From positions 24,649,946-24,713,945 of the forward strand of contig CM022665.1 in NCBI GenBank assembly GCA_012295275.1: DNA of 64,000 bases, read 5' to 3'. Position numbers and translations under genes: made by a program. The notes beneath the pieces are model-generated. The model was not told the origin of the DNA. It searched no databases and was given only the letters and a program-made list of their open reading frames with translations. The number at the start of each line of letters is the position of its first letter. The stretch's first letter is position 1. Origin of the DNA: Chrysomallon squamiferum (Eukaryota > Mollusca > Gastropoda > Neomphalida > Peltospiridae). Below, one piece after another: positions 52,904 to 64,000 of the stretch.

Positions 52904-55900
52904 AACCTAGTAAATCTTAATCAGTATTTATCTGTAATAATAATTAGTAAATCTAAATCGTATTTATTCATACTTACTAGTAAATATATGTATTTATCAA
53001 TAATAATAACTAAAAAATCTAAATGAATATTTATCTGTAATAACAACATGTAAATCAAAATCAGCGTGAATATGCAATAATGAATAATAAATTTAAATCA
53101 ATATTTACAGTAATTAGTAAATCTAAATCAATATTTACAATAATGACTAGTAAATAAACCTAAATCAATATTTACAATAATGACTAATAAATCTAAATCA
53201 ATATTTACAATAATGACTAAGAAATCTAAATCAATATTTACAATAATAACTAGTAAATCTAAATCAATATTTACAACAATGATTAGTAAATCTATATCAA
53301 TATTTATAATAATGACTAATAAATATAGAGAATATGTATCTCTGTGTCATCTATCTGGTGGTTTGATTAGGAAATTGGACATACTTGAAGGATAGAAACA
53401 GTATGGATTATCTGATGATACGATCTTGTCTGTCATATAATGATTTATGTAGTAAGTGATAAAAGTTTTGGAGGAGACAGTTTAATGTATGAACTGACAC
53501 ACTTCGTGAAATTATGAATTTTATTTGTGATCTGATATAATGAGGTTTTTTTTTGTGATCTGATATAATGAGGTGTTTTTTTTTGTGATTTGATATAATG
53601 AGAGTTCTTTTTGTTCTTATTTCATATAATAAATTTAATGTGTAATTTAATATAGAGTTATTTGTATTTAATATAATAAGCTTAATTTGTAATTCAGTAT
53701 GACAAGTTTTATTTGTTTTTTAATATAATACATTTCATTTGTTATTTAATATAATAAGTTTAATTTGTTATTTGATGTTTGATTTTTAATTTCATTATGA
53801 TTTTTATTTGTTATTTTATACAATGAATTTTGGTGATTCAACGTTTTATTTTTTTTAACTTATTTGTTTGATTTTAAAAGTTGATTTTAACATGGTTTAC
53901 TTTTTTTTACTTTTTCATAACCAGACATTTTATGAGATGTATGAGTTTAATGCATGATTAAATTTAATGGTTTTAAAAAAATTAGTTAAATGTATGACTA
54001 GACATAATTTATGAAACAACATATTACATTTGTGTAAATTGCTATTTGTTTTATGAGATTTGTCTTTAAAATATATATTTCACTCTGTTGTCTGTCAAAT
54101 AAATAAAAAGTCATATAATAATAAGAAGAATAACAATAATTAAATAACAAAAACCTCCACAAATATTATTAAAATACCTTTTGAAAATAATGATAGCACT
54201 ATTATCATTTTAAACAACAGGACTAAATAAAGAATTCCCAAATTTATTATTGCGTGATAAATAAACAAACTGCTGTGAAATGTATTGAAACCATAAATCA
54301 TTATTATTGTTTTTAATTCTTTGTTATTATTACTATTTTTTTAATTTATTTTTTACAATATTACATGATAAACTTGCAAACATTTTGGAAAAATACTGAA
54401 CCAAAACTAGTTTTTCTTCTTTTTTTCATTTCAGTTTTTATTTTTATTGGCAAAAATATATTTTTTAACAGTGCACACATGTGCCATTGTTGACAGAACA
54501 AAATAAATACACAAGGACAAAATGTTGAGCATATGTTCCCTTTGAAAAGAACAACTATATATGTTTTTTTTTTTTTTTTTGGCTTATTTTTTCAAACATG
54601 TCCCCGATGGTTATTTTCTGTTTTAATATTTATTCTTTTCTTTTTTTTACTTTTTTTTTTATCAGATGAGTTTGGTGATGGTGTTGGAAAATCAAAGAAA
54701 AACAAAAGAAGAACATCTGAATCTGATGAAAGTGATTCAGAATTTGCTAGTGAGAAGAAAAAGATGAGAAAAAATAAGTAAGAAAAAAACCTCATTACTG
54801 GAGCAGTGGAATAAATAATAATAATAATAATAATAAAAAATTAAGAAGACAAATAGAATGTCCAAAAAATTATTTCTCTGATTAAGTTACTTGTACTAAT
54901 TTAAACCGTATAGTATTTTTGTTATGGTTTATTTTGCTCAGTGGTTAAAATGATCAATACTGAAGTATTGCAGGATTAGTCCCTTTGAGTCCATCTCTCA
55001 AAGATGGTGAAATATGCTTAACTGTCTGTTTTAAAAAAGATGTGTAAAATAACTGAAAAGAATAACACAGTGTGGTAACACTGGGTTTGGTGATGATGAT
55101 GATGATGATGATGATAAATCCACATATTTAACAGCTATAAATGTTAAAAATTAAATATTTTGCAATTTGCTTTAAAAATCCTCTTTTTTTTTTTCACAAA
55201 TCCATATCTCAGATATGCAGATAAACCACAATGTGATCAAAGTGTTGACAGAACAAAATAATTTATGTGTAAACATGTTTTGTTAAAGCTTTTTAATCTT
55301 TAGTGCACATTCTTGCATCAGGTACTTTAAATAAATTATCTTTAAGTGTTTTTGCTTGTTAAAGATTAAAGTAAATGTGTTGTCTTGCTCACAAAAGAGA
55401 ATTTAATTTTGCATCTTGATTGTAAAAACATAAAAAATAATAATAAAAAAAAAGAGTAATGCATCAGAATACATGTATTACAGTACTTATAATCCATTGC
55501 AAAAAGCAAAGAAAATGTTAAAAAAAAAAAATACAAATTTAAAGATGAATAAAGTGTGTAATCTTGTACCATAAATTTAGTTTATTTTATTTTTTAACCA
55601 TCTACATAAATAAATCTGTCCCTTTTGCTCACAGAAACAAAACGTCAAGTCTGTTTGCTGCAGCAGAAGAATTTTCTCATCTTATTGATGAAGATGCTGA
55701 CTCAAATGTGGACATGTTGGGAACACAGGCCATGTCAAACAAAGACAAAGCTAGTGAGTTTTCTTGTACACCTGCATATCTTTATACTTCAATACTACAT
55801 ACCATTAGTTTCATATACTTTTTATCATTATACATACATAAACATCATTATACATTGTATATATAATTATATAATTGTATATCATTATACTTACATATCA

Positions 55901-56393
55901 TGTAGCATTATGCATTATGATGATTATCACTATGTTTTTATATAATTATATATCATTACACTTGTATATCCTATATCATTATGCTTACAGATACTTCATA
56001 CTTACATATTGTGTATTATACCTTTTTTATTTTTACACTGAAGCATTGTAAATTATATTTATACAGTGTATCATTACAATTTACTGACACATAATTTATT
56101 ATTGTTATGCACTACATATCATTACAGTTTACTGACACATAATTCATTATTGTTATGCACAACATATCATTATACACTATAGCATACTCATGCACTGTAT
56201 ATATTACACTTAAACACAGTGTATCTCAAAATATGTTTTGTTTGTAGGTGTGAAGCAGCTGAAATGGGAGGCTGAAAGGGACAGGTGGGTTAAAGGTCAA
56301 GACTGGAAGACAAAGAAAAGAATGAAGAAAGGAAAAATGAATTTCAAAAATAAAGGAAAGAAAGCAAAACCCCAGAAAATGAAAAAAAGATGA
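35350..56393 (+). CDS. CEBPZ: CEBPZ (CBF/Noc1/Mak21 family ribosome-biogenesis factor)
   Basis: Twenty-eight exons join in phase to 1050 residues (human 1054): 35350-35451, 36966-37064, 37799-37866, 38253-38472, 39227-39332, 39724-39912, 40413-40480, 40881-41006, 41746-41791, 42061-42104, 43009-43093, 43423-43507, 44613-44709, 44865-44949, 45462-45576, 45982-46123, 46531-46611, 46913-46960, 47123-47291, 47971-48113, 48502-48601, 49070-49208, 49730-49818, 50197-50254, 50914-51185, 54666-54777, 55635-55753 and 56248-56393. Conserved landmarks: [11 protein letters not shown] near the N terminus; [32 protein letters not shown]; the CBF/Mak21 region about residues 413-620 ([28 protein letters not shown]); [43 protein letters not shown]; and near the end MSNKDKAS and [10 protein letters not shown]. 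An acidic, Ser-rich tract fills about residues 835-925, and the C terminus is very basic. In yeast the Mak21/Noc1 family acts in nucleolar 60S assembly; the vertebrate name reflects a reported CCAAT-box/HSP70 role. Candidate polyadenylation signals AATAAA lie at 56409 and 56467. Confidence 0.97.
38518..38752. mobile_element. Second piggyBac-like MITE, in a CEBPZ intron
   Basis: TTAA bounds both ends (38518-38521 and 38749-38752). The left end reads TTAACTCTTTGGA and the right end, reversed, TTAACCCTTTGAG, so terminal inverted repeats of about 13 bases match at roughly 11 positions. The interior of about 227 bases is non-coding. It lies just after CEBPZ exon 4 and shares the TTAACYCTTT signature with the element in the phosphorylase intron. 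Confidence 0.55.
41624..41720. repeat. (CA)n microsatellite grading into CAAACA repeats
   Basis: More than 25 CA units are followed by ACAAAC-type interrupted repeats. It lies in the CEBPZ intron ending at 41745, only about 25 bases upstream of the exon acceptor. ORFs called on both strands here are repeat translations. Confidence 0.9.
47430..47515. repeat. Dispersed repeat copy A (intron 19 of CEBPZ)
   Basis: The block contains TACTATTCCAGC, then CTGTTAGTACTACTTCC, AGCTTGTAGCTACT and TCTATTATTATTACTAC. A related block lies at about 50515-50590 in the same order, with TACTATTCCAGCATACTGTT, CAAGCTTGTGGCTTACT and TCTATTATTATTACTAC. Both are in CEBPZ introns and the same orientation. They are either two insertions of one element or a local duplication. 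Confidence 0.5.
50515..50590. repeat. Dispersed repeat copy B (intron 24 of CEBPZ)
   Basis: This is the partner of the block at 47430-47515, sharing the ordered motifs TACTATTCCAGC, an AGCTTGTGGC-like core and a TCTATTATTATTACTAC tail. It is embedded in a longer imperfect (ACT/ATT)n stretch up to about 50700. A similar imperfect triplet stretch occurs at 37395-37540. Non-coding. Confidence 0.5.
51260..51412. repeat. Dispersed direct repeat, copy A (intron 25 of CEBPZ)
   Basis: A stretch of about 150 bases running from CATATTGTGTATTATACC through TGAAGCATTGTAAATTATAT and CTGACACATAATTCATTATT to AGCATACTCATGCACTGTAT recurs at about 56004-56203 in the same order and orientation, with few differences. 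It begins 75 bases after CEBPZ exon 25. Confidence 0.8.
52866..53335. repeat. 33-base AT-rich minisatellite
   Basis: Monomers of the form CTAAATCAATATTTACAATA plus a TGACTA(A/G)TAAAT tail repeat every 33 bases. They are near-perfect from about 53090 to 53330 and increasingly diverged back to about 52900, after a poly(T) run of about 33 bases. Because 33 is a multiple of three, one frame stays open (53180-53395) and would encode an 11-residue repeat of the form [11 protein letters not shown]. It lies in the 3.5-kb CEBPZ intron 25. I regard the open frame as a by-product of the period. Confidence 0.8.
53524..53790. repeat. Second AT-rich minisatellite, unit about 31 bases
   Basis: TTTTTTGTGATCTGATATAA followed by TGAGG repeats in tandem, first closely (53524-53605) and then as diverged units of the form TTTAATTTGTTATTTAATAT to about 53790. 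It lies about 190 bases beyond the 33-base array, in the same CEBPZ intron. Confidence 0.65.
56004..56203. repeat. Dispersed direct repeat, copy B, with internal duplication
   Basis: This matches the block at 51260-51412. An extra internal tandem duplication of about 54 bases (two CTGACACATAAT segments, near 56083 and 56132) is present here and absent from copy A. It lies in the last CEBPZ intron, just upstream of exon 28. Confidence 0.8.
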
Positions 56394-56634
56394 AACTAAA
56401 CATTAAGGAATAAATTATTTCACTACTTAAAAACTGTGGATTAAATTTAAAAAAAATATTTTAGTCAATAAATGATCCAGTCTTCCACTTAAAGTATTAT
56501 TTATTTATTTGTTTATACATGGTGGTTTTATTATAAAACACATCTTTAACATATAATCTGCATGCAGAAATGAACAATTTTTGTGGTAATTATTTTGGAT
56601 ATTGTTTTATAGATTTCATGCACTTTTAAATTAG

Positions 56635-56666
<32 letters not shown>

Positions 56667-58377
56667 GGTGGTAATTATTTTTATATTTGTCCTCCATTCT
56701 GTCATAACTATTTAATTTGTAGTTTGTCTTCATTTTTTATATGATTACTGAACAAGCCTTAGCATAAATAAAATAATGTTCTGTCAAGAGATGAAATTTT
56801 AGAATTATTTGCAGTCATTACTGCTAGTGATTAGTCCATAATTTGATTAATCAAAGATACATCAGACTTTGGAGAGGGATATAAGAGACAGAAAGGTAAA
56901 TAATTGCTGAAATGAATATTTAATGACAACCGAGCCCCCAGAAGTTCATTACTGTGGGTCAGACAAACAGGCTGAAATAGTCAAATGGTTGGAACACTCA
57001 ATTGTTAAGGATAACACCAGGTGCCTCAGCATATTTATTTTTTATTATTATTATTATTATTTTTTTATATATATATATATATTTTTTTTTTAACCTAATG
57101 GCAAAAATATGAATGAAAAATTTAATCGATGACATTTATTGGTTTATTTTCGTTACAGGTTGTGAAACCATGCAAATTAATTAAATTTTTTTATTAGCAT
57201 TATTTACTGAGAGATGAAATTATTTCTGGAGTGGCACTATGTGAAATGTTGTGAGAGAAAAAATGTCAAAAGGATCAGGAATGAATAAATCTTTTAATGA
57301 CACGACTAATATTTGAGCCCCCCAGAATTTTGATGGGTATAGATATGTATTTGTCAAACGTATCTTTTTGTGATTATAATACTGTGAGGAGAAACACGAT
57401 TCAAAGAACTGGTCGTACCAGTTAACAGAAGAGAAAAAAAAAAAAAAAAAATAATTATGGGCATCTTTCCAATAACAGGAAAGCATATGTGACAATGTTT
57501 GATAAAATTTTAGTTGAATTCTTGTAGGAATGGAATTCAAAAAGGAATATTCAGTGTTTTCTCTAATTAAGAAATTAAGAGATAATTTCCATTCCCTAAC
57601 TACCATTCCTTTATTTCTATCAAAGTCATTACGTCATCGATGCCGAAAAGTAGGATAACGGGATACGTGTCCCCGAGGTCAGTGTTCGCGCGCGCGCGCG
57701 TGTGTTGTGTGTCTAATGCATGTTTCATTTAGTTATTAGTTCTCAGTTCTGAATGACCAAACACCTTTAAAGTCAATCTTTATTTAATACATTTTTTTAA
57801 ATATTAATAACTAATCCAGTTATTTTTACTCTTTTTTAAAAATGATTGTTGAAATCAGCTCTTTAAGTCGTGATTTGATGATCTTAAAATACTTTAAACT
57901 GCTTAATGCCTGAAACTTCAGAAACCTTTGGCCCTTAGAGCTTCACCAGTGGTTTTGATACCGTATTCCGTGAGATTTCGAATATTATTCAGTAGGTACA
58001 TGCATACAGTATATATTTAATATTTTAAAAATTGATAACTTTGGGAAAAGTAATGCATTTATTTCACATCTGACAAAAGTCTCATTTAATTAAATTAACC
58101 GTCATTATTTTTCATCACGGAAATAAAATATGAAGACTATTTCAGTCCGCGTTTATATCAAGACGTGTTTTGGACTGACGTCATGAGAAGTTTATTTAAA
58201 AAATAGACTTGCACTTAACATCACGGTCGAATCCAGGACTTTAGAAAAGATGGTTTTCGTGATGGTGGATGATGAGCTGTATTATTAACATAAATAATTT
58301 TAAAAAGAAGAAAAAAGTTTGCCCAAAGGTACGGATATGCATGAACTAATAATTACATACCACTAATTCATAATGTA

Positions 58378-58420
<43 letters not shown>
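56394..58420. other. CEBPZ 3' UTR and intergenic DNA
   Basis: The first few hundred bases are probably CEBPZ 3' UTR (AATAAA at 56409 and 56467). The rest has no recognised gene. It contains (TA)n runs near 56640-56665 and 57067-57080 and a short (CG)n/(GT)n island at 57687-57712. The minus-strand ORF at 57220-57606 crosses a homopolymer run and has no recognisable domain. Confidence 0.5.

Positions 58421-58426
<6 letters not shown>
58378..58426. repeat. (AAT)n microsatellite
   Basis: About 16 uninterrupted AAT/AATA units lie directly before a block of higher GC content that may be a transposon remnant. Confidence 0.9.
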
Positions 58427-58427
<1 letters not shown>

Positions 58428-58429
58428 AG

Positions 58430-58945
58430 TTCACGAAGTCGGCATTTCGAAACCTGGAAAGTCCCAAGCTTGGCCTGAACTGAACAAATTCCCATACTCG
58501 GAAACGATCCCCCTACCCGGCATTATTTCGCCGATTCACCTCGCTGACGTGGTGGCGCGCGCTTCGCACCGGTTTTACAAAGTATCTTCGCGCTAGTTTT
58601 ACAAAGGGCTTGTCGCTGTGAAGTGCAGATCCATGACTTGTGTTGACATTTGTAGACATTATTATAACTTTTTGCAGTGAAAATAGGCCTCCAATCCGAA
58701 TGCCCAGAATTACCCATATCTGTGAAGAAAAAGAATCATCTGTTGAATGTAACCGAAAAGGTTCGAATAAGTAAGGACTCGGGAATTTCGCTACAGCAGT
58801 CTCTGTGAACTGTTTAGTGTTCGCTCTTCGATGCTGTATGACATTAATGCACGTACAGTATCCATTTTGTATGAAAAATGTAATAACGTTCCTAAAGTCG
58901 GCAAATTCCGTTAGTCGGCACAGCACTGGTCCCAACGATGCCGAG
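58430..58945. mobile_element. Possible pogo/Tigger-like transposon remnant
   Basis: This block stands out for high CpG content in AT-rich DNA. AAGTCGGCA occurs near the left end (58436) and again near the right end (58896), where GTCGGCA recurs at 58913. A repeated GTTTTACAAAG(T/G) motif lies at 58572 and 58598. Spaced repeats of GTCGGCA-type motifs near element ends resemble those of some pogo-group MITEs, but I find no clean terminal inverted repeat or TA duplication. The 175-codon minus-strand frame crossing it (58513-59040) shows no transposase motif. Confidence 0.28.
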
Positions 58946-59669
58946 TTTGAGAACTTCAACATGTAATAATAAATATAAAGAAAATAAGAACAAACAGGAA
59001 TAATGAAAAAAAAAAGAATCACACACACAGACATTTGCACCGAAATGTGTATAATTACTTTTTGTGATAGTCAGTCTTGCAGAATTACGTTGACCTAGAC
59101 GTTTTTTTTTATAAATACTAAACGCTAATGGAGTATTTAAAAAAAACCAAAAAAACCCAAAAAAACCACACAAACAAACAACACGCATTCAAATACGCAT
59201 TCTGAAAGAAAGACATGCACACACATTCATATACATACAGACATATGTAAGACAGACAGACGCACACACATACGCAGATACAGAACAAGAAGTTGCAGAA
59301 GGTCTTTGCCAGAGATTTAACGGAACTTGAATCTTGTTTAAGTATCAGTGAAAACATTTTTAATCCCGTCAGTCAAAATGATACGTGCTGCTGCAACAGT
59401 GCAAGAGATGTAATTTTTGTTATCTGTCTTTCAGTATTAATTCTGTCATTCTGGTTTTCGTCAGTGTCTTGCTTGTCCGGGAATAAAATAGAACGAATAA
59501 TTGATTTGGTTTATTCCAAGACATTTTTGGAAGGGTGGATGGAAATTAATTTGGCAGAGCTATTATTTTTCCAATTTTCAATGATTTAATAATAATAATA
59601 ATAAATAAATAAATATTAATAAAAAAATGAAATTTTGGTTACAGGGTTTATTCATATGTGTAACTAATT

Positions 59670-59715
<46 letters not shown>

Positions 59716-61599
59716 ATAATAATAATAAAAAAAAAAAAAAAAATAAAAGATACTTTTTTTTTTTTTTCATTTAATATATACTCACATACTGTAAGGGGAC
59801 CTGTTTGCTGTTAATTATTTACATTAAGCATCAAATACTTCTACACCAGAATGTTATAAACATCTTTTTGATGTTCTCGTGTTTATAGATATTACCAAAG
59901 GCTTTTCTTCTAAAATAACATTGTCTAGTCGCTCGTTCTGTTTTTATTTGTTTTTGCTGTTGGGATATCCGCGAAGCTAATTATTTCCAGATAACAGAAG
60001 TGTCGAGTGATACAAATGTAAGGAAACTTAAGGCTGTTGATCACATAACTGTCATAATCATATTAATTTTTTAAATTATTACTTCCATACTATAAGGCTT
60101 ATAGATACTTGAAAAGGTCAGCATTACCTTATGTCTGTGTCTGTTTGTGTGTACGTGTGTTAATTTATTTATTATTTATTATGTCCAACATCCTGCATAT
60201 ATTTTAATGCTTGACCATGTTTGTTTTTGTTTTTCGACCCTTTTTGTAATGAGACTCGTTTCGCCTTGAAAATCGTTTCTCTATCATAATGGTGTTACTG
60301 TATGTTCTGATAATCCGATCCTGTTTATAATATTTATCCTTCACGTACGTCTACCAGCGTATTAAAAATAGTTCCTTTGCAAACCTCACATAACATGAAA
60401 TTTCTAAATTTAAAACCCTCGGGCTTAACTTTTTTCTTTTCCATCTTTCAGACAAGTAATGTCTTAGAAATCACGCTGATATCCGTCGTTCGGAAACCCT
60501 AAAGGATTGTTCTTGAAACGCAACAAGTGGTAATGAACTTGTACTATAAGAACACGAAAATAGCATCAGTTTAAGTTGTATAGTGGGATCGCTCCTTTTC
60601 CCCGTCACATAACGACTGTCTTTGACGCTGTCATAAGACAAGGGCGCCATCACAGGAAATAAAGTCGCGTAAATCTGTTATCACCTAATTAAATAATGGT
60701 ATGAAATCTTTTAGAGTAATGCGATACCTCATATTTATTTAATAAAAATATTGCTTGTTGATACTTTATCATTATTGCTGCTACCGAACTAGTACAAGAC
60801 AACGAGTGCACGGATCGCATTAATTCAGATACTGACAACACGATCACGCTCTATCTCGGCAACGTGCTGATAAAGAGGGAACTGAAACCCACGACAGCCA
60901 TTAATCTGTCAACTTTTTTTTTTTTCTTTATATTTTTTTGCTTTCTTCTCTTATATATATTTTTGTTTTGCTTTAGTTTTTCCGCTCTTGAATAATGAAT
61001 GCATTATCTGTAATAAACAAAAATGCATACAAAGTTAGATTCACTGTAACGCAGGAGATTCTTTTTCTATTTTCATAATTTATTGTTAATAAAGATTGGT
61101 GGCCTAACGCAAATCAATGATATGCATTTATTTAAGTTGTTTTATTTTTTTTTTTTTTACGCACCACTAAAAATATAATCTTAATCAGTAAGTGAAAAAG
61201 GATAACTCAGTTTTGGTAGTTATCTCAAATTCGAAGGCACATGTTACAGCTAAAACCTACGTTAGTACATCAGAATGGATATGCCATATCTGTATATATA
61301 CCACCATGCTTGATCCATAACGTAACATGTTATTACAGAATGGATCTAATTTTATTACAAAATCGATACAAAGTTTCATAAGAGAATAGTTTGTTTATGT
61401 TGTTTGTTTATTCTTTTTATTATAAAATGGTTATTTTATTACAGAATGCATTTATTAAGAATTGCTAAGATTATTGTCAACACTTTAACAACACTATCAG
61501 AAGGTATTAACTAATTATCACGTAACTAATTTGTTGTAATTCGAACTCAAAATCTTGAGAGGAAGGTCTTTGCGAGAGACAGGGCATCACATGCCACGT

Positions 61600-61685
61600 G
61601 TCTATAGACCAGTCAAGGTACTAGATGGAACGGATAAACACCCAGTTGTTCCGCCTAGTAGGTTCGATCCTCCTACACGATTCTA
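61600..61685 (+). repeat. Possible tRNA-derived SINE fragment
   Basis: GTAGGTTCGATCCTCCTAC resembles a tRNA T-arm with a near-consensus pol III B box (GGTTCGATCC), and about 50 bases upstream TAGACCAGTCAAGG is a weak A-box candidate. The T-stem pairing is imperfect and no clean cloverleaf forms, so it is not a functional tRNA. A decayed SINE head is the likely reading. Confidence 0.3.
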
Positions 61686-61859
61686 TATAACTGTAACTAA
61701 ATTACTGAATGCGCTGAATAGAAGATTTCTTTCTTTTTTATTTAAAGAAGTTGAAAATAGGTCAAAATTGGCTTAATACATGATTATTAAGATCTTGATT
61801 TGGATGATGCCCGGCTGATAAATCGTGTTGGCAGGAGTGGTATCAATACTGTTCAATGG

Positions 61860-61862
<3 letters not shown>

Positions 61863-61945
<83 letters not shown>
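61863..61945. repeat. (CT)n microsatellite
   Basis: About 40 uninterrupted CT units are followed by CACACA-rich sequence. Confidence 0.95.
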
Positions 61946-61953
<8 letters not shown>

Positions 61954-63295
61954 CACACACACTCATCTAACAGTGGTTGAAAATTATTTATAATCATAAC
62001 TAATTACTAATGAACAGTTAAGATCTTGAATACGTAGCTTTCTACAAACAATATTTTGTAAAAATTTCTTAATTCTTCTTCTGTATCATGAATATTCATT
62101 CAAACATTTTTCCTAATCATAAAAAAAAAAAAAAAACGAAAAGAAAAGTCACTATCTTCCGTTGACTATTAATCACAATTTTACCGATATTTTATACATG
62201 TACATACAACAATAGGAAAACAGAAAATCTAACCACGCTTTCCTGGAAAAAGGAAATGTATTCATCACTTTCTGCTGTTTGATATCCACGCTTCTGAATT
62301 TGCGATGCAACTGATCATATCTCTAGACTCTAAATAATAGCTGTTTTCGAAGTCTGCACGCATAACCTAACGATAACAGAGGAAAATAATGAAGACATAC
62401 TTTCACAAAAATTCACCCCCATTGTTGACAGAACGCAGGAAGAAGGGACATTTGTTAAATGGATTCATTGCAGGAAGCTTTGCGGGGAAAGTAATTATAG
62501 CAATATCACTTAAGACATTTTTTTTTTTTTTTTTTTTTTTGTAATGGAAGTATCGCACCTTTGATGCATATGTCTTTGTAAAACTAGGTAAAAAGGACAT
62601 AAAAATTAAAAAAAAAAAAAAAAAAAACGAAGAAGAAGAAAAATCAGGGAAAAATAAGTAAAAAAAAATTATTTAGAAGACAACCTCTACAAGAAGTACT
62701 TGAAAAATTATTAAACCTGTGACAACAGCGAATATTTTTAGCATACTCGTCCAATAAGATCTATTGCTTTCCTTGTTTTTCAAACTGTTTTTTCTTTTGT
62801 TAGAGACAGTTTTGTTTATTTTAATTATTATTATTATTACTACTAACATTACTACTACTACTATACTACTTTCGAACAATCAGCTAGAGATAACTGTTTT
62901 TAAAGAAAGACGTAAGAATTAATCATGATTTCTTCCTTCAGAAGAATTTAAAAATAATGAATTAGAAAAAAAACATGGTGGCGGTAATACTAATTTTACT
63001 GGACGCTGGGACGGAAGTTAATAAAGAATAACAATTATCATAATTAACAGTCTCTTTCGCAATAAACTACTCTCTTGTCATGTTATGTGTCAATTATAAT
63101 TCTGTTTAGTTATAAATATTGATTTGTTGTATTGTAGAGATAATAATCATATAATACAAGTGTTTTACGACATGAAACATTAAACATTAAGAACACTGGA
63201 TATGACGTGCACTCTTGACAAACGGACAGTGTAAAAATCACGTAGAGATGAATATAAAGTAAATACAGGATCATGGACTGACAGACAGACAAATA

Positions 63296-63450
63296 CACAC
63301 ACACACACACACACATATACACATACATACATACACAAACATATACATATACACACACATACATACATATGTATGTATATATATATATATACGAGTATGC
63401 ATGTGTATATGCATTTATGAATGCGTAAATGCATGCATACAAGTATGTGT
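63296..63450. repeat. Compound microsatellite (CA, CATA, TA, TATG)
   Basis: Runs of CA, ACATACAT, TATA and ATGTATGT follow one another. Overlapping long minus-strand ORFs (63110-63524) are translations of this repeat and are not genes. Confidence 0.85.
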
Positions 63451-64000
63451 GTATGTATGTCTGCGGATCTGTCTATCTGAATGTATTCGTGCATGTATAC
63501 ACATCTTAGGCGAATGAACTGCATTTTAGTTTACTTTCTACAAAGCCACCATTGAGATTTCTTTTTTTTTTTTGGTTTTTTTTTTTTTTTTGTCAACATC
63601 TTCAGAACACTCATTAACTGGCCGCACGGCGTGGATAACGTGAGTAACTGTAATTACTCCTGGCTTGATCTCTCATTAACAACGTCTTATTCTAATTACA
63701 ATGGAACATCTAAAATTAAATTGCGTCATGTGTAGCAGCTCGTTTGTGCATTATATTCTCCATGTATTTCAAAATACTTTTTAATAATTGTTAATTACTA
63801 ATGAGTATTGTCCTTTCCCGTCGGTGTCGCACATCAGATATATTCGTTAAAATAAGCACAAAGTGTTCATTAACATGACTTTAAACACGATAACGTTATG
63901 TTCCATCAGAAAGCGTAAAATATAACCTCTGATAATACAGAGATGTAACCTCTGAGAGAACGGTAACTTTGACCTCAGAGAAGGTGACCTCGTTAGACAA

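Larger units (their letters stand above)
58946..64000. other. Intergenic DNA, no gene recognised
   Basis: I see no exon with a recognisable protein product. The ORF at 59293-59589 has a hydrophobic segment (VIFVICLSVLILSFWFSSVS) but no supporting motif. Homopolymer and simple repeats are dense: poly(A) at 59670-59712 and after, (CT)n at 61863-61945, poly(T) at 62519-62540, (CA)n and (TATG)n at 63296-63450, poly(T) at 63561-63591. A possible tRNA-like SINE piece is listed separately. Confidence 0.5.

Noticed and set aside
52866-53335. Regularly spaced repeats as a CRISPR array
   Set aside because: The units are directly adjacent AT-rich tandem repeats without unique spacers, in a eukaryotic intron.
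58513-59040. 175-codon minus-strand ORF, the longest in the window
   Set aside because: It crosses a CpG-rich repeat-like block, has no recognisable domain or splice context, and its hydrophobic N terminus comes from low-complexity DNA.
63110-63524. Long Tyr/Cys/Val-rich minus-strand ORFs
   Set aside because: They are translations of CA/TATG microsatellites.

Overview
The window is metazoan nuclear DNA. Genes are broken into many short exons with GT-AG introns, the DNA is AT-rich, and non-coding parts are full of microsatellites, homopolymer runs and small DNA-transposon derivatives. The recognisable proteins are closest in my memory to animal versions. A lophotrochozoan such as a mollusc, perhaps a cephalopod, is a weak inference from gene structure and repeat style. 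There is no sign of bacterial, viral or organellar sequence.

Five gene models can be assembled exon by exon, with every junction in phase except where noted. (1) 674-5798, minus: an unrecognised 246-residue coiled-coil protein in six exons. (2) 6106-9863, plus: DRAP1 (NC2-alpha, histone-fold transcription corepressor), seven exons, 303 residues, head to head with gene 1 over a 307-base gap that carries ETS-like motifs. (3) about 14204-16153, plus: an unrecognised coiled-coil plus alpha/beta-type protein of about 309 residues, with a one-base frame shift inside one exon. (4) 21931-33711, minus: glycogen phosphorylase, seventeen coding exons, 851 residues, with the regulatory serine and cofactor lysine retained and one GC-AG intron. 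(5) 35350-56393, plus: CEBPZ (Noc1/Mak21 family ribosome-biogenesis factor), twenty-eight exons, 1050 residues.

Layout: genes 1 and 2 diverge, 3 and 4 converge tail to tail, and 4 and 5 diverge over about 1.6 kb. From 56.4 kb to the end I see no gene, only simple repeats and possible transposon remnants. The genes are housekeeping (transcription repression, glycogen breakdown, ribosome assembly) and do not form a single pathway.

No wholly new system is evident. The points most worth a second look are the frame-shifted unknown gene 3, the unknown coiled-coil gene sharing a promoter with DRAP1, a palindromic nuclear-receptor-type element just upstream of glycogen phosphorylase, two TTAA-bounded piggyBac-like MITEs, one TA-bounded mariner-like MITE, a 33-base minisatellite that stays open in frame, and repeat pairs shared between CEBPZ introns.
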